Source of the DNA: a virus
Reading direction: 5' to 3' (one strand)
DNA length: 28,855 nucleotides
Virus record (IMG/VR): IMGVR_UViG_3300050821_005869
Span: 1 to 28,855 of that record
Numbering within the stretch: position 1 is the stretch's first letter; the number at the start of each line of letters is the position of its first letter. The position numbers and the translations under genes were made by a program. This document shows positions 21,630 through 28,374 of this stretch, piece by piece. The notes below the pieces were generated by a model. It was not told the origin of the DNA and did no database searches. It saw only the letters and a program-made list of their open reading frames with translations.

Positions 21630-21706
21630 GTTCGACTCCACCAAATTGAAAGAGATAAAATTATTAAAATCAGCACGGCTAAAAGGTCTTGATGCTCTAA
21701 GGACAT
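21626..21706 (-). CDS. 26-residue single-span membrane peptide
   Basis: The ATG at 21706 overlaps the upstream stop by 10 nt, and its TGA overlaps the GTG of the minor head gene (GTGA). Residues 8-23 are fully hydrophobic (LLAVLILIILSLSIWW), flanked by a polar N-terminus and SRT. Its exact fit between two genes in a tightly packed operon supports translation. It could act as a membrane peptide or merely couple translation. Confidence 0.5.
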   Translation of the reverse strand: MSLEHQDLLAVLILIILSLSIWWSRT

Positions 21707-22107
21707 AGTTCTAAGTCGGCCTTTACTTGATCGAGTAATAAATCATCGTTATGTTCTTTACCTTTTCCGATGCCTGGGCAAAATTCCTTTTGAGGCTTTT
21801 TCATTTGCTCAGGCCAGAAGGGATAAGTTCGGCACTGAGTTGGCCTAGCTTCGTAGACTGAGCATTTACCATCTTTAAGAAACTGGCAAGACTTCTCGCC
21901 GTCTTTTAGGTACCATTGAATACTTTTCTTGTCAGTAAACCGAGTTGAGTCGAATACGCCTTGCTGCGCGAAGTCCGAAACTTTCTTTCCTAAGAAGGCT
22001 GCTAATTTATTTCGATCTTCTGAAGTGAGAAATACAAAACCGGCTTTACCGTCCCAGCCCGCTGAACAGCATTTTCCACCGCATGACTCTTGACACTTAA
22101 ATTTCAT
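21697..22107 (-). CDS. YkgJ/FliB-type Cys-cluster metal-binding protein
   Basis: The 136-residue protein has the Cys-cluster signature of the YkgJ family (zinc/iron-chelating, PF03692): CQESCGGKCC at residues 5-14, then CQFLKDGKCSVYEARPTQCR and YPFWP, with a final CPG. Members include parts of flagellin lysine methylases, but most are uncharacterised. In a virion operon it is an accessory gene, flanked by a Cys/His mini-protein and a glycosyltransferase. It might take part in modifying a virion or host surface component; this is inference. Confidence 0.82.
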   Translation of the reverse strand: MKFKCQESCGGKCCSAGWDGKAGFVFLTSEDRNKLAAFLGKKVSDFAQQGVFDSTRFTDKKSIQWYLKDGEKSCQFLKDGKCSVYEARPTQCRTYPFWPEQMKKPQKEFCPGIGKGKEHNDDLLLDQVKADLELCP

Positions 22108-22280
22108 TTCTGCTTATACCCCTTACATTTAGAACAGCGATTTACAATTACTGAACCGCGTATCACTCCTAGTTGCTTCAACGTCTTTGGATCTTTAATT
22201 AATTTTTGAATCCAATTGTGTTTGCAGACCTTTACGGTTTTAGCTTTCAATCGTATAGCGTGCATCTCGTCTCGAATCAT
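22104..22280 (-). CDS. small Cys/His (possible zinc-binding) protein, 58 aa
   Basis: The ATG at 22280 and TGA at 22104 overlap both neighbours by 4 nt. The product is basic, with C19-K-H21 and later CSKCKG at residues 49-54, enough to hold one zinc ion. The middle (IQKLIKDPKTLKQLGVIRGS) looks helical and basic, so nucleic-acid binding is possible. Overlaps on both sides support it as a gene. The function is not recognised. Confidence 0.65.
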   Translation of the reverse strand: MIRDEMHAIRLKAKTVKVCKHNWIQKLIKDPKTLKQLGVIRGSVIVNRCSKCKGYKQK

Positions 22281-23026
22281 ATTCTTCTATAGCTCCACGT
22301 AAAGCCCGCGTCGTCATCCGACGGATTAAAAATAAAAGCTGATCTATCGTCCCAATGAGAAGAGTTTCTACAAACTTCGAGGGGCACCCAGTTTTGAAGT
22401 TGTTCAACATTTGGTGTGAGTCTGACTTTCTTAACTATTACGTCGGGGTAGCACTGAGCTACCCAGCTAGGCCCTGAATCGGGTCCGACAAAGATGCTGC
22501 ATTTAGAAACGACGTTCGCTAAATCCCAAGGCGATTCAGTTTTGATAAATGGTGGCGGGTCAATTGAATATCGCCAATCACTGGGGTCGCCTACGAACCT
22601 GACGGTTGAGCCATATTTCTTTAAGACGTGCTCAACTACGTGATGAGGTAAAGACCCGTGACTCTTTCCTTTAACGTGAAGGATAACAGTCTTTCGATCA
22701 AAGAAAGGAAACTCTTCAAACTTATAAAGCCTAGGCCGATTCATTACGATTTTATACTCAAAGCTTCTCGAATGAGATTCGGCGTTTGTTAAATAGACGC
22801 TTCTCTCACCATGACTCAAAGGTTGCTTCGCGCAATGCTGCGCCCAAAGATCTACGGCCTGAACCTTTTGAACATTTCTAATAACGTAAGGGTTATGATC
22901 GAGGCACCAATGACTTGTCACATCTGCTAATTTCTCACCCGTATGGCGAAAGAAGTTTTCAGGCACAGAAGTAAACTGAACAGCGTCACCCATTCCGATT
23001 GAGGGGTTTATAACTATCCCTCTCAT
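22277..23026 (-). CDS. glycosyltransferase family 9 (heptosyltransferase)-like protein
   Basis: The 249-residue product begins with INPSIGMGDAVQFTSVPENF, the GD-containing acceptor-domain motif of GT9. It has SPWDLANVVSKCSIFVGPDS followed by GPSWVAQ, the donor-binding D-S-G-P motif shared with ADP-heptose:LPS heptosyltransferases. It is shorter than typical cellular members (~320-350 aa). A phage copy may glycosylate virion protein or alter lipopolysaccharide. It is coupled to an Ig-like virion protein gene by ATGA, which makes virion decoration an attractive guess. Confidence 0.75.
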   Translation of the reverse strand: MRGIVINPSIGMGDAVQFTSVPENFFRHTGEKLADVTSHWCLDHNPYVIRNVQKVQAVDLWAQHCAKQPLSHGERSVYLTNAESHSRSFEYKIVMNRPRLYKFEEFPFFDRKTVILHVKGKSHGSLPHHVVEHVLKKYGSTVRFVGDPSDWRYSIDPPPFIKTESPWDLANVVSKCSIFVGPDSGPSWVAQCYPDVIVKKVRLTPNVEQLQNWVPLEVCRNSSHWDDRSAFIFNPSDDDAGFTWSYRRI

Positions 23027-23385
23027 TGAATAGGGACAGCCACGAAAACAGTTAATAGGTTCACTCCGCGATAAGTGGTGATAACGCCTGTGAGAGTTGA
23101 TTCAGTTAAAATTTGTTTGTGCGCACCATCTCCAGTCGCCATCGTATCAGCAGCTGCTAGAGCTAAAGCGAATTGGCCGCGATTTGTCGATTGATCAGCA
23201 ATAGTATGCTGCCCGTTTGGGAATGTAATAGGCCCTACACTGTTCGGTCCTAAAATTTGAGTCTCTAAAGAAACGCCTGTAAGATCTACGGGATTGCCTT
23301 GATCGTCGGTGGCGAGAAGTTCTAGTGTGACAACATCGCCTTGAGTGTAATTAAGGGGTTGGCCGTTCTGACTGGTTAAGAGCAT
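23023..23385 (-). CDS. Ig-like (BppU N-terminal-like) structural protein, 120 aa
   Basis: The ATG at 23385 has a clear GGAG 7 nt upstream. The sequence has the pattern NYTQGDVVTLELLATDDQGN, PVDLTGVSLETQILGP, then further strands, resembling the N-terminal domain of BppU-type baseplate proteins and other phage Ig-like domains (QGD...D..G.PVDLTG). It is probably a virion component, either accessory head decoration or a baseplate piece. It overlaps the SEC-C gene by 35 nt and the GT9 gene by 4 nt. Confidence 0.65.
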   Translation of the reverse strand: MLLTSQNGQPLNYTQGDVVTLELLATDDQGNPVDLTGVSLETQILGPNSVGPITFPNGQHTIADQSTNRGQFALALAAADTMATGDGAHKQILTESTLTGVITTYRGVNLLTVFVAVPIQ

Positions 23386-23560
23386 TTAGCTTCTCCATTT
23401 CTGATTTTACAAACTCTGAGTTTTCTTCAGTCTCAAAGAGTAAATACGGTTTGTCCATCTGATCACGATATTTTTTAGCGTCGGCCTCGCTGACCACTAG
23501 AGGCAGTTTGTCGAGGCAGCACGCTTTGAATTTCTTTTGGCTTAGACAAGGGCAGCTCAT
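23351..23560 (-). CDS. SEC-C motif mini-protein, 69 aa
   Basis: The ATG at 23560 gives MSCPCLSQKKFKACCLDKLP, the C-x-C...CC zinc knuckle of SEC-C motifs (CPCxSxKKFKxCC) placed exactly at the N-terminus. A charged helical tail follows. A longer frame exists upstream but is the shadow of the Fis-type gene. It overlaps that gene out of frame by 86 nt and the next gene by 35 nt. SEC-C motifs usually mediate zinc and protein binding; its target here is unknown. Confidence 0.65.
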   Translation of the reverse strand: MSCPCLSQKKFKACCLDKLPLVVSEADAKKYRDQMDKPYLLFETEENSEFVKSEMEKLNALNQSERPTP

Positions 23561-23915
23561 GTTTCTCGGCAGACTCCTGAGCGGGTTGTACGTGAACCCT
23601 GGGAGCGGTCTCCGCCATAGCCTGACCGTGGGTTTGGAGCGTTTCGGTTGGGATGATACCGCGCATTCGGTTGAGAGTGGCTTGTCGCTGAGCTTCGTAT
23701 CCTGCTTCTCTTTCTTCTCTTGCTTTTCCATCGGCCTCATATTTCTCCAGTTTGTTATCAAGCGTTCTTATGGCTATACCTAGCGCTTGAGCAGTTTGAG
23801 TTTTATTACTTCTATAAAAACGGTAGGCTTGAAGAATGGTTTGCTTTTCCATCTCTTCAAGCGTGATACCTGGCACCCAGTTCATATTGAAATTCGGCAC
23901 TAAGTTATTATTCAT
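23475..23915 (-). CDS. Fis-type helix-turn-helix protein
   Basis: Residues ~19-60 (ITLEEMEKQTILQAYRFYRS, NKTQTAQALGIAIRTLDNKL) match the Fis/NtrC-type helix-turn-helix. The pattern is LexxE..xI..AL followed by N-K-x-x-T-A-x-x-LGI-x-x-R-T-L-x-x-K-L. The remaining ~85 residues are Gln/Glu/Pro-rich and probably disordered. It lies in the late operon between hypothetical and SEC-C genes, with ATGA to its upstream neighbour. It may regulate late genes or bind phage DNA during packaging. Confidence 0.8.
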   Translation of the reverse strand: MNNNLVPNFNMNWVPGITLEEMEKQTILQAYRFYRSNKTQTAQALGIAIRTLDNKLEKYEADGKAREEREAGYEAQRQATLNRMRGIIPTETLQTHGQAMAETAPRVHVQPAQESAEKHELPLSKPKEIQSVLPRQTASSGQRGRR

Positions 23916-24148
23916 TGACGCCTTCTTTCTTCTCTGTTTAGTTTTTTAACTTCAGTAGTGCTCTTCAATCTCTCGTCAAGCATTTTAAGAACTTCAAGGC
24001 CCCAATACTCCGCAGCCGAATAAAGTGACGGAGCTATCTGAGGCATACTAAGCCTTTCGATATCGCCCTCAAGTCTGAAGTTGAACATCTCTGCCCCGTC
24101 ATCTTCGATGACGAGTGTGACTTTTCTAGGCACTCCGTCTGCGTTCAT
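23912..24148 (-). CDS. hypothetical protein, 78 aa
   Basis: The sequence opens with beta-strand character (RKVTLVIEDDGAEMFNFRLE), then a helical segment (SLYSAAEYWGLEVLKMLDER) and a basic tail (KKLNREERRR). It is joined by ATGA overlaps to both neighbours. It looks like a small alpha/beta phage accessory protein. No family is recognised. Confidence 0.7.
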   Translation of the reverse strand: MNADGVPRKVTLVIEDDGAEMFNFRLEGDIERLSMPQIAPSLYSAAEYWGLEVLKMLDERLKSTTEVKKLNREERRRQ

Positions 24149-24363
24149 TTCTTTACCTCATCCCATGCGCCTGCGTCTTTGCATTCTGTAACTTGAGCAT
24201 CGATTAGTTTTGTCGATTTTACTGGCTTTACCGCATCATACTCATTACGAAACGCCTTACATTTATTTTTCATATTAGCAATATCTTCTAAATCTTGGCT
24301 CGCAGAACACCCAATTATACTTATAAGGATAATTAGCAGTATATACGTATAGGTATATTTCAT
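24145..24363 (-). CDS. small lipoprotein, 72 aa
   Basis: Residues 1-18 form a lipoprotein signal (YTYILLIILISIIGC) with lipobox SIIG-C at residues 16-19. The mature part has ~54 residues, two further Cys (NKCKAFRNEY, TECKDAG) that could pair, and is helical. The position after Asp-free Ser at +2 predicts outer membrane sorting in Gram-negatives. Candidate roles are superinfection exclusion or o-spanin. It lies away from the lysis cassette, between the Acb2-like and a hypothetical gene. Confidence 0.8.
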   Translation of the reverse strand: MKYTYTYILLIILISIIGCSASQDLEDIANMKNKCKAFRNEYDAVKPVKSTKLIDAQVTECKDAGAWDEVKK

Positions 24364-24626
24364 GAGTCCATCCTTTCTTCTTGTAGGGCTGCTGTAGTTC
24401 TAGCACGCTGGTCGTCGCGAATACCTTTCCCGATCCACATATAAACTTCTTCAAGATGCATGAGGGCGATACCTTTAGCACGCTCAATATCGATATTTAC
24501 TTGATCGGGATTTTTACCAATACCTTCGATAAACTCTTCAAGCGTTGTTACTATTTCTTTTGCGATGCTCTGCTCATCAGCTGCCTGCTTATCGTATTTA
24601 ACGTAATCGAATCTACCGTTACTCAT
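24360..24626 (-). CDS. Acb2/Tad1-like candidate cyclic-nucleotide sponge
   Basis: The 88-residue protein is helical. It begins FDYVKYDKQAADEQSIAKEI and contains ERAKGIALMHLEEVYMWIGK followed by GIRDDQ. The A-x-x-x-LEEaxMW-x-xKaI-R-D-D-Q helix matches the hairpin of Acb2/Tad1-related phage proteins (DUF7681 type). Characterised members sequester cyclic di- or trinucleotide or gcADPR signals of CBASS and Thoeris defence. The family assignment rests on this motif only. It overlaps the portal stop by 4 nt, so it is made with late genes. Confidence 0.6.
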   Translation of the reverse strand: MSNGRFDYVKYDKQAADEQSIAKEIVTTLEEFIEGIGKNPDQVNIDIERAKGIALMHLEEVYMWIGKGIRDDQRARTTAALQEERMDS

Positions 24627-26440
24627 GTAAGTTGTCCCCCTTGTTTTTTATACCACCATGCTACAAATTGCCATTTCACTTCACCAAGTGCAGCTTTAGA
24701 GGCTTCTTTAGCTTTCTTCCAAAGATTCTCGTCAGCGCCTACGGGCTTTTCAAAAAACTCTGAACGCCTTGGATCTATCCACCCATCACCGCCATCAGCT
24801 GCGTAACTAGCTCTATCAAAAGCGCTTGAATTGAAAAATCGTTTCGCTTTCTCTACTGCTGTGAATGGAATTATTTTATTTTTAACTTTCGGTTTATTCT
24901 CAGGCTCTTCGTCTAAATGAACCCTACGAGTATCTTCGCGGTTTGCACCTGGGTCATCTATATCGCTTTGCTTCTCGGGATCTTTCAACCCGTCTTCAGC
25001 AGCTACGTCTAAGTCATCGGGATTTAGTCCATCTTCAGAAGTATCAAGCTGAATGTCGAAAAGATCGCCTTTATTACACGCGTCTCTAAATTCAGTGGTG
25101 GTCATTTCACCCGCAGCTTTAGCTTGAAGTACACGAGTAAACTTTTGAGTCTTTACCGTCTCAAGATCGGTAGCCGATAATTCTCTTAAAGGTTTAAACT
25201 CTAGTTCTAAGTCATCGGGTATCATTCCGAAAAGCTTTTGGCATTTGATTTCGCAAATACGAAGAAGGTCGTATTTTAGTTTGTTTCTTACTTCGGCCTC
25301 AACCATTGAGTTATAATTTTCCATCTCTTCGATAGAACTTGTACCCATTCCACCTGTTGAAACGGATTGACCAAAGAGTTTTAAAATTGGCATACGCATA
25401 TCAGATGCTACTTGCATCCTGATACCTGCCATAGCCTCAGCTAAGCCAGCGAACGAAAGTTGCTTATGATCGAAATCATCTTCGCTATCCATAACGATAG
25501 CGTTCTGGTAATTCTTCTGCCAGTTCGCAAGCTGAACACGTTCCTTAACTTTATTAGTTCCGTTTGGTGAGAGAAGAGTGTTGACCATGTTTTTGATTTT
25601 ATAAACGTCGAGTTTAAATTCATCTAGGACTTCAAAACCAAGATCTGTTGATTTTAAATACTGATTCATTGAGCGAACTAAAGCCTCAACAACTGATACG
25701 CCCCAACCTCGTAACCTCGGGCGAATGAAACTCGGTGACTCAATCCCTTTAAGTCTCATGACTCTCGACTTATGAACATTCTCAGAGTAATAACTATAAA
25801 ACTCAAAATCTTGAGCTTGCATTTCTGGGTCATAACCTTCAGTGTTCTGTTTATCCCAAAAGAGTTCCCACATATCAACGGCTCTAAATTCAAGATCAGT
25901 GTCTTTACCAATTGACTTAAGATCAAGCGGAGTCTCGGGGTCTTGATCACCAACTAAAATGAGAATACCTGCGCCGCCGTAGAGTCTGTTCCATTTCGCT
26001 GCCCAGCCCGCCGTATTAATATCGTTATCGCGGTCAAGACTAATTTGTAATTGTTTAATCTGATCTTCATCAAGTTGTTTTGATTTTAACATCACGCCGC
26101 CACGAAGCCCGTCGTCAACCGGAACGGTGACGATAGTTTGAACGAGACCTATCTCAACAAATAGCTGAGAGAGAAGCTGCCTCATATTTGAAACCATATA
26201 CCATCTTAAGTTTTCAAATAACGTGGTAGTCGATTCAACTTGCTGGAAAGTTGCACCGCCTGGAAAGCCCCCTTGCTGCCCGAAAGGTTGACCAAAGCCC
26301 ACGGCGTCAGCGAATCCGTTTTGAGTCGCTGGCATTTTATTTTGAATCGGTGGAATAGGTGGTTCGATAACTACTTCGGGTCCTGAAAGTGTCGTAACTA
26401 CTTTAGATTGTTTGTCTTTATACTTTGTTTTTCTACTCAC
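24623..26440 (-). CDS. portal protein (DUF1073-type) with C-terminal extension
   Basis: The 605-residue protein has the portal order: LFENLRWYMVSNMRQLLSQL, VDDGLRGGVMLKSKQLDEDQ, RLYGGAGILILVGDQDPETP, SRVMRLKGIE, then MRMPILKLFGQSVSTGGMGT and KLKYDLLRICEIKCQKLFGM. This matches DUF1073 portals (PF06381). A polar linker (~450-530) leads to a small C-terminal domain (NLWKKAKEASKAALGEVKWQ, WWYKKQGG) seen fused to other phage proteins. The RBS is gagggaaacta. No catalytic HxT motifs of Acb1 are present, although some portals of this family carry them. Confidence 0.9.
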   Translation of the reverse strand: MSRKTKYKDKQSKVVTTLSGPEVVIEPPIPPIQNKMPATQNGFADAVGFGQPFGQQGGFPGGATFQQVESTTTLFENLRWYMVSNMRQLLSQLFVEIGLVQTIVTVPVDDGLRGGVMLKSKQLDEDQIKQLQISLDRDNDINTAGWAAKWNRLYGGAGILILVGDQDPETPLDLKSIGKDTDLEFRAVDMWELFWDKQNTEGYDPEMQAQDFEFYSYYSENVHKSRVMRLKGIESPSFIRPRLRGWGVSVVEALVRSMNQYLKSTDLGFEVLDEFKLDVYKIKNMVNTLLSPNGTNKVKERVQLANWQKNYQNAIVMDSEDDFDHKQLSFAGLAEAMAGIRMQVASDMRMPILKLFGQSVSTGGMGTSSIEEMENYNSMVEAEVRNKLKYDLLRICEIKCQKLFGMIPDDLELEFKPLRELSATDLETVKTQKFTRVLQAKAAGEMTTTEFRDACNKGDLFDIQLDTSEDGLNPDDLDVAAEDGLKDPEKQSDIDDPGANREDTRRVHLDEEPENKPKVKNKIIPFTAVEKAKRFFNSSAFDRASYAADGGDGWIDPRRSEFFEKPVGADENLWKKAKEASKAALGEVKWQFVAWWYKKQGGQLT

Positions 26441-26452
26441 ATTAGTTTCCCT

Positions 26453-27826
26453 CTATAATACGTCAGCGAGTGACAACCCACCGCTGAGTTCGTTAAATGC
26501 GCCCGATAATACGTCTACGATGTCATCATGCGTGCCTTCGGGAAAGTTTTCAAGCTCCGTGAAAAACTCTTCGTTCCACGATGCTCTTAGCACTAAGACG
26601 TTACCCGCTTCGCACTGCGCCGAAACGGGTTTTGCTCTCGTAACTTTATCTTTAGAGTTCGGTGACGTATGAACGTCATAACCCGATAACATTCTTGTAA
26701 AGCTTTCAGCTTCTTTAACTCCTGCTGAACCTGGGTCCTGCTGACTCATGATCTTCACACCGTAAGAATCATGAGAAGCGCAAGCTTTAATTAAAGTTTC
26801 AACTTGCCCAGGAGTATCGCGAGTAGATTTTAAATCAACTACGCAAAATCTACCGTCGGCGTATTTATACATTTTAAGGCCACGTGTCCAGTCTGGATCT
26901 TTATTTGATTCATTAGGTTTTGTTGCGGCTCTATCCCAAAAGCGAATCGCTTGAATCCAACCCGACGGAACAGCATCAACGACGGTAAACCATTGACGTT
27001 GAAAGAGCATGCCCGCTGCTGCTCTGACGTTCCAATTTCCTTCTCGTAATCTCATACGAGTAACTCTGTCTTGAGCGAGAAGGTTTGCTAAATAACCTGG
27101 GTCTTTCTCCATTAAAATTTTATTATCTTCTAGCTTTGACGGGATAAACGTTACTGACTTCGGTTGAATCTCAGGACTGTTGCCGTAAATTTTAAAAATA
27201 TCTTCTTTCTTATCTGCCCATATGAATTTGTCATCGATACGAATAAACCAGCGAAGTTTACCTGAGCGTTCAGAAATTGCAAAGCCATCAGGAGCTATCC
27301 ACCAATCGATAAACTCTCTCACCCAAGAATCTGGGTCAGGGTTACAGGTTCCACGGATCTTCGGCTTTACTCCTGACGTGGACCGATTACGAGAGAGCAT
27401 GTAGAAGAATTGTTTTAATGTGAAATGGGTTAGCTCATCGAATCCGATCCACGGTATTTGTGAACCTTGCCAATCAAAAACGTCTTTATCGTACTCAAGG
27501 TGCGCAAAGCCCATACTCATGCCGCTCGGAAACTGCCACGATAAAAATGACTCACGCGGCTTCGCTCCGAATAGTGAATAGAGTTTCATTGACTCATCCC
27601 AGAGCCCACCCTCATTCCTAACCTGAACTGAAGTACGACGGAATATTGTGCCGCCAAATAATCTATTTTCTTTATGGCGTAATGGATCTAAAAGAAGCCC
27701 GTAGGTTTTGCCCCCGCCCGCAGCGCCGCCATAGATAGCGATATCAGCGGTTGTCGCTAAGAATCTCGTTTGAGGTCCTACTTGCGGTTGTAGATTGATT
27801 TCTTCTTCTATCTTTAACTCACTCAC
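26453..27826 (-). CDS. terminase large subunit
   Basis: The GTG at 27826 (VSELKIEEE) is chosen over an upstream TTG at 27886 because it overlaps the preceding stop by 8 nt (GTGAGTGA). The 457-residue protein has Walker A GGAAGGGKT at ~33-41, Walker B IGFDE near 127-131 and a coupling motif after it. The nuclease domain shows RFWDRAAT with its first Asp, VVDLKSTRDTPG, SQQDPGSAGV and a late HDDIVDVLSGA acidic pair. It packages the DNA concatemer using ATP. Confidence 0.93.
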   Translation of the reverse strand: MSELKIEEEINLQPQVGPQTRFLATTADIAIYGGAAGGGKTYGLLLDPLRHKENRLFGGTIFRRTSVQVRNEGGLWDESMKLYSLFGAKPRESFLSWQFPSGMSMGFAHLEYDKDVFDWQGSQIPWIGFDELTHFTLKQFFYMLSRNRSTSGVKPKIRGTCNPDPDSWVREFIDWWIAPDGFAISERSGKLRWFIRIDDKFIWADKKEDIFKIYGNSPEIQPKSVTFIPSKLEDNKILMEKDPGYLANLLAQDRVTRMRLREGNWNVRAAAGMLFQRQWFTVVDAVPSGWIQAIRFWDRAATKPNESNKDPDWTRGLKMYKYADGRFCVVDLKSTRDTPGQVETLIKACASHDSYGVKIMSQQDPGSAGVKEAESFTRMLSGYDVHTSPNSKDKVTRAKPVSAQCEAGNVLVLRASWNEEFFTELENFPEGTHDDIVDVLSGAFNELSGGLSLADVL

Positions 27827-27995
27827 GCTCAATCCAAATGTTGAAGGATTTACCGTTCCACTCAAATTTGTAATCAAGTAAACCAAACTTATAGATCTTT
27901 AAAGGCTCATCGTATTCGCATTCATAACTCTGATAGCAAAGAACGAGTTTAGGAAAAGGCCAGATTCTTTTTACAGTCACGATACCTTTATTCAT
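27819..27995 (-). CDS. small hypothetical protein between TerS and TerL, 58 aa
   Basis: I pick ATG 27995, which overlaps the TerS stop by 8 nt (ATGAATAA); a GTG at 28007 is an alternative. The product (GIVTVKRIWPFPKLVLCYQS, YECEYDEPLKIYKFGLLDYK, FEWNGKSFNIWI) is aromatic-rich and beta-type. It ends 8 nt inside the TerL start. Its position suggests a packaging accessory, but no family is recognised. Confidence 0.65.
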   Translation of the reverse strand: MNKGIVTVKRIWPFPKLVLCYQSYECEYDEPLKIYKFGLLDYKFEWNGKSFNIWIERE

Positions 27996-28374
27996 CTTCG
28001 GCTTCACTTCCGTTAGCTGGCATAGTGAGAATCACTTTTGACGTTCCACCGATCGAACCTGATAGATGAAAATTCTCTTTTACTTTTCCGAGTAATCTAT
28101 CCATGAGTGCGTTGAAAGCTGCGGCGTCGCCTTTGATCATAGCTTTGACCGCTAACCCCGCCACCATTGCTTGAAGCGTATTTGTCTCAGGATTCTTCAT
28201 CAAAGCTTTTAGCTCGCCGATTTTACCCTTCGCGACTACGGCCCCGACTTCAATTAGTTCAGCTTCAGTCAGTGCTTTTATTTTTTTGATTTCAGGATTA
28301 TGTAGCTTACCGCCGAGGGGATTTCCCGATTGACCCTTCTTAAATTGATTCTTCTTCGGTGGTATCTTAGGCAT
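27988..28374 (-). CDS. terminase small subunit (DUF5681-like)
   Basis: The 128-residue protein carries FKKGQSGNPLGGK at residues 11-23, the N-terminal motif of DUF5681-type terminase small subunits. Helical segments follow (KKIKALTEAELIEVGAVVAK, TNTLQAMVAGLAVKAMIKGD, FNALMDRLLGKVKE). The position just upstream of TerL supports the role in recognising the packaging start. The ATG at 28374 overlaps the mom-like stop by 8 nt and an AGGG site lies upstream. Confidence 0.85.
   Translation of the reverse strand: MPKIPPKKNQFKKGQSGNPLGGKLHNPEIKKIKALTEAELIEVGAVVAKGKIGELKALMKNPETNTLQAMVAGLAVKAMIKGDAAAFNALMDRLLGKVKENFHLSGSIGGTSKVILTMPANGSEAEDE

Noticed and set aside
23561-23761. N-terminal extension of the SEC-C frame to 23761
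   Set aside because: It is the shadow of the Fis-type gene; ATG 23560 places the SEC-C knuckle at the N-terminus.
24623-26440. Acb1 phosphodiesterase domain in the portal protein
   Set aside because: The portal family is one that can carry Acb1, but the pair of HxT motifs expected of a 2H phosphodiesterase is absent.
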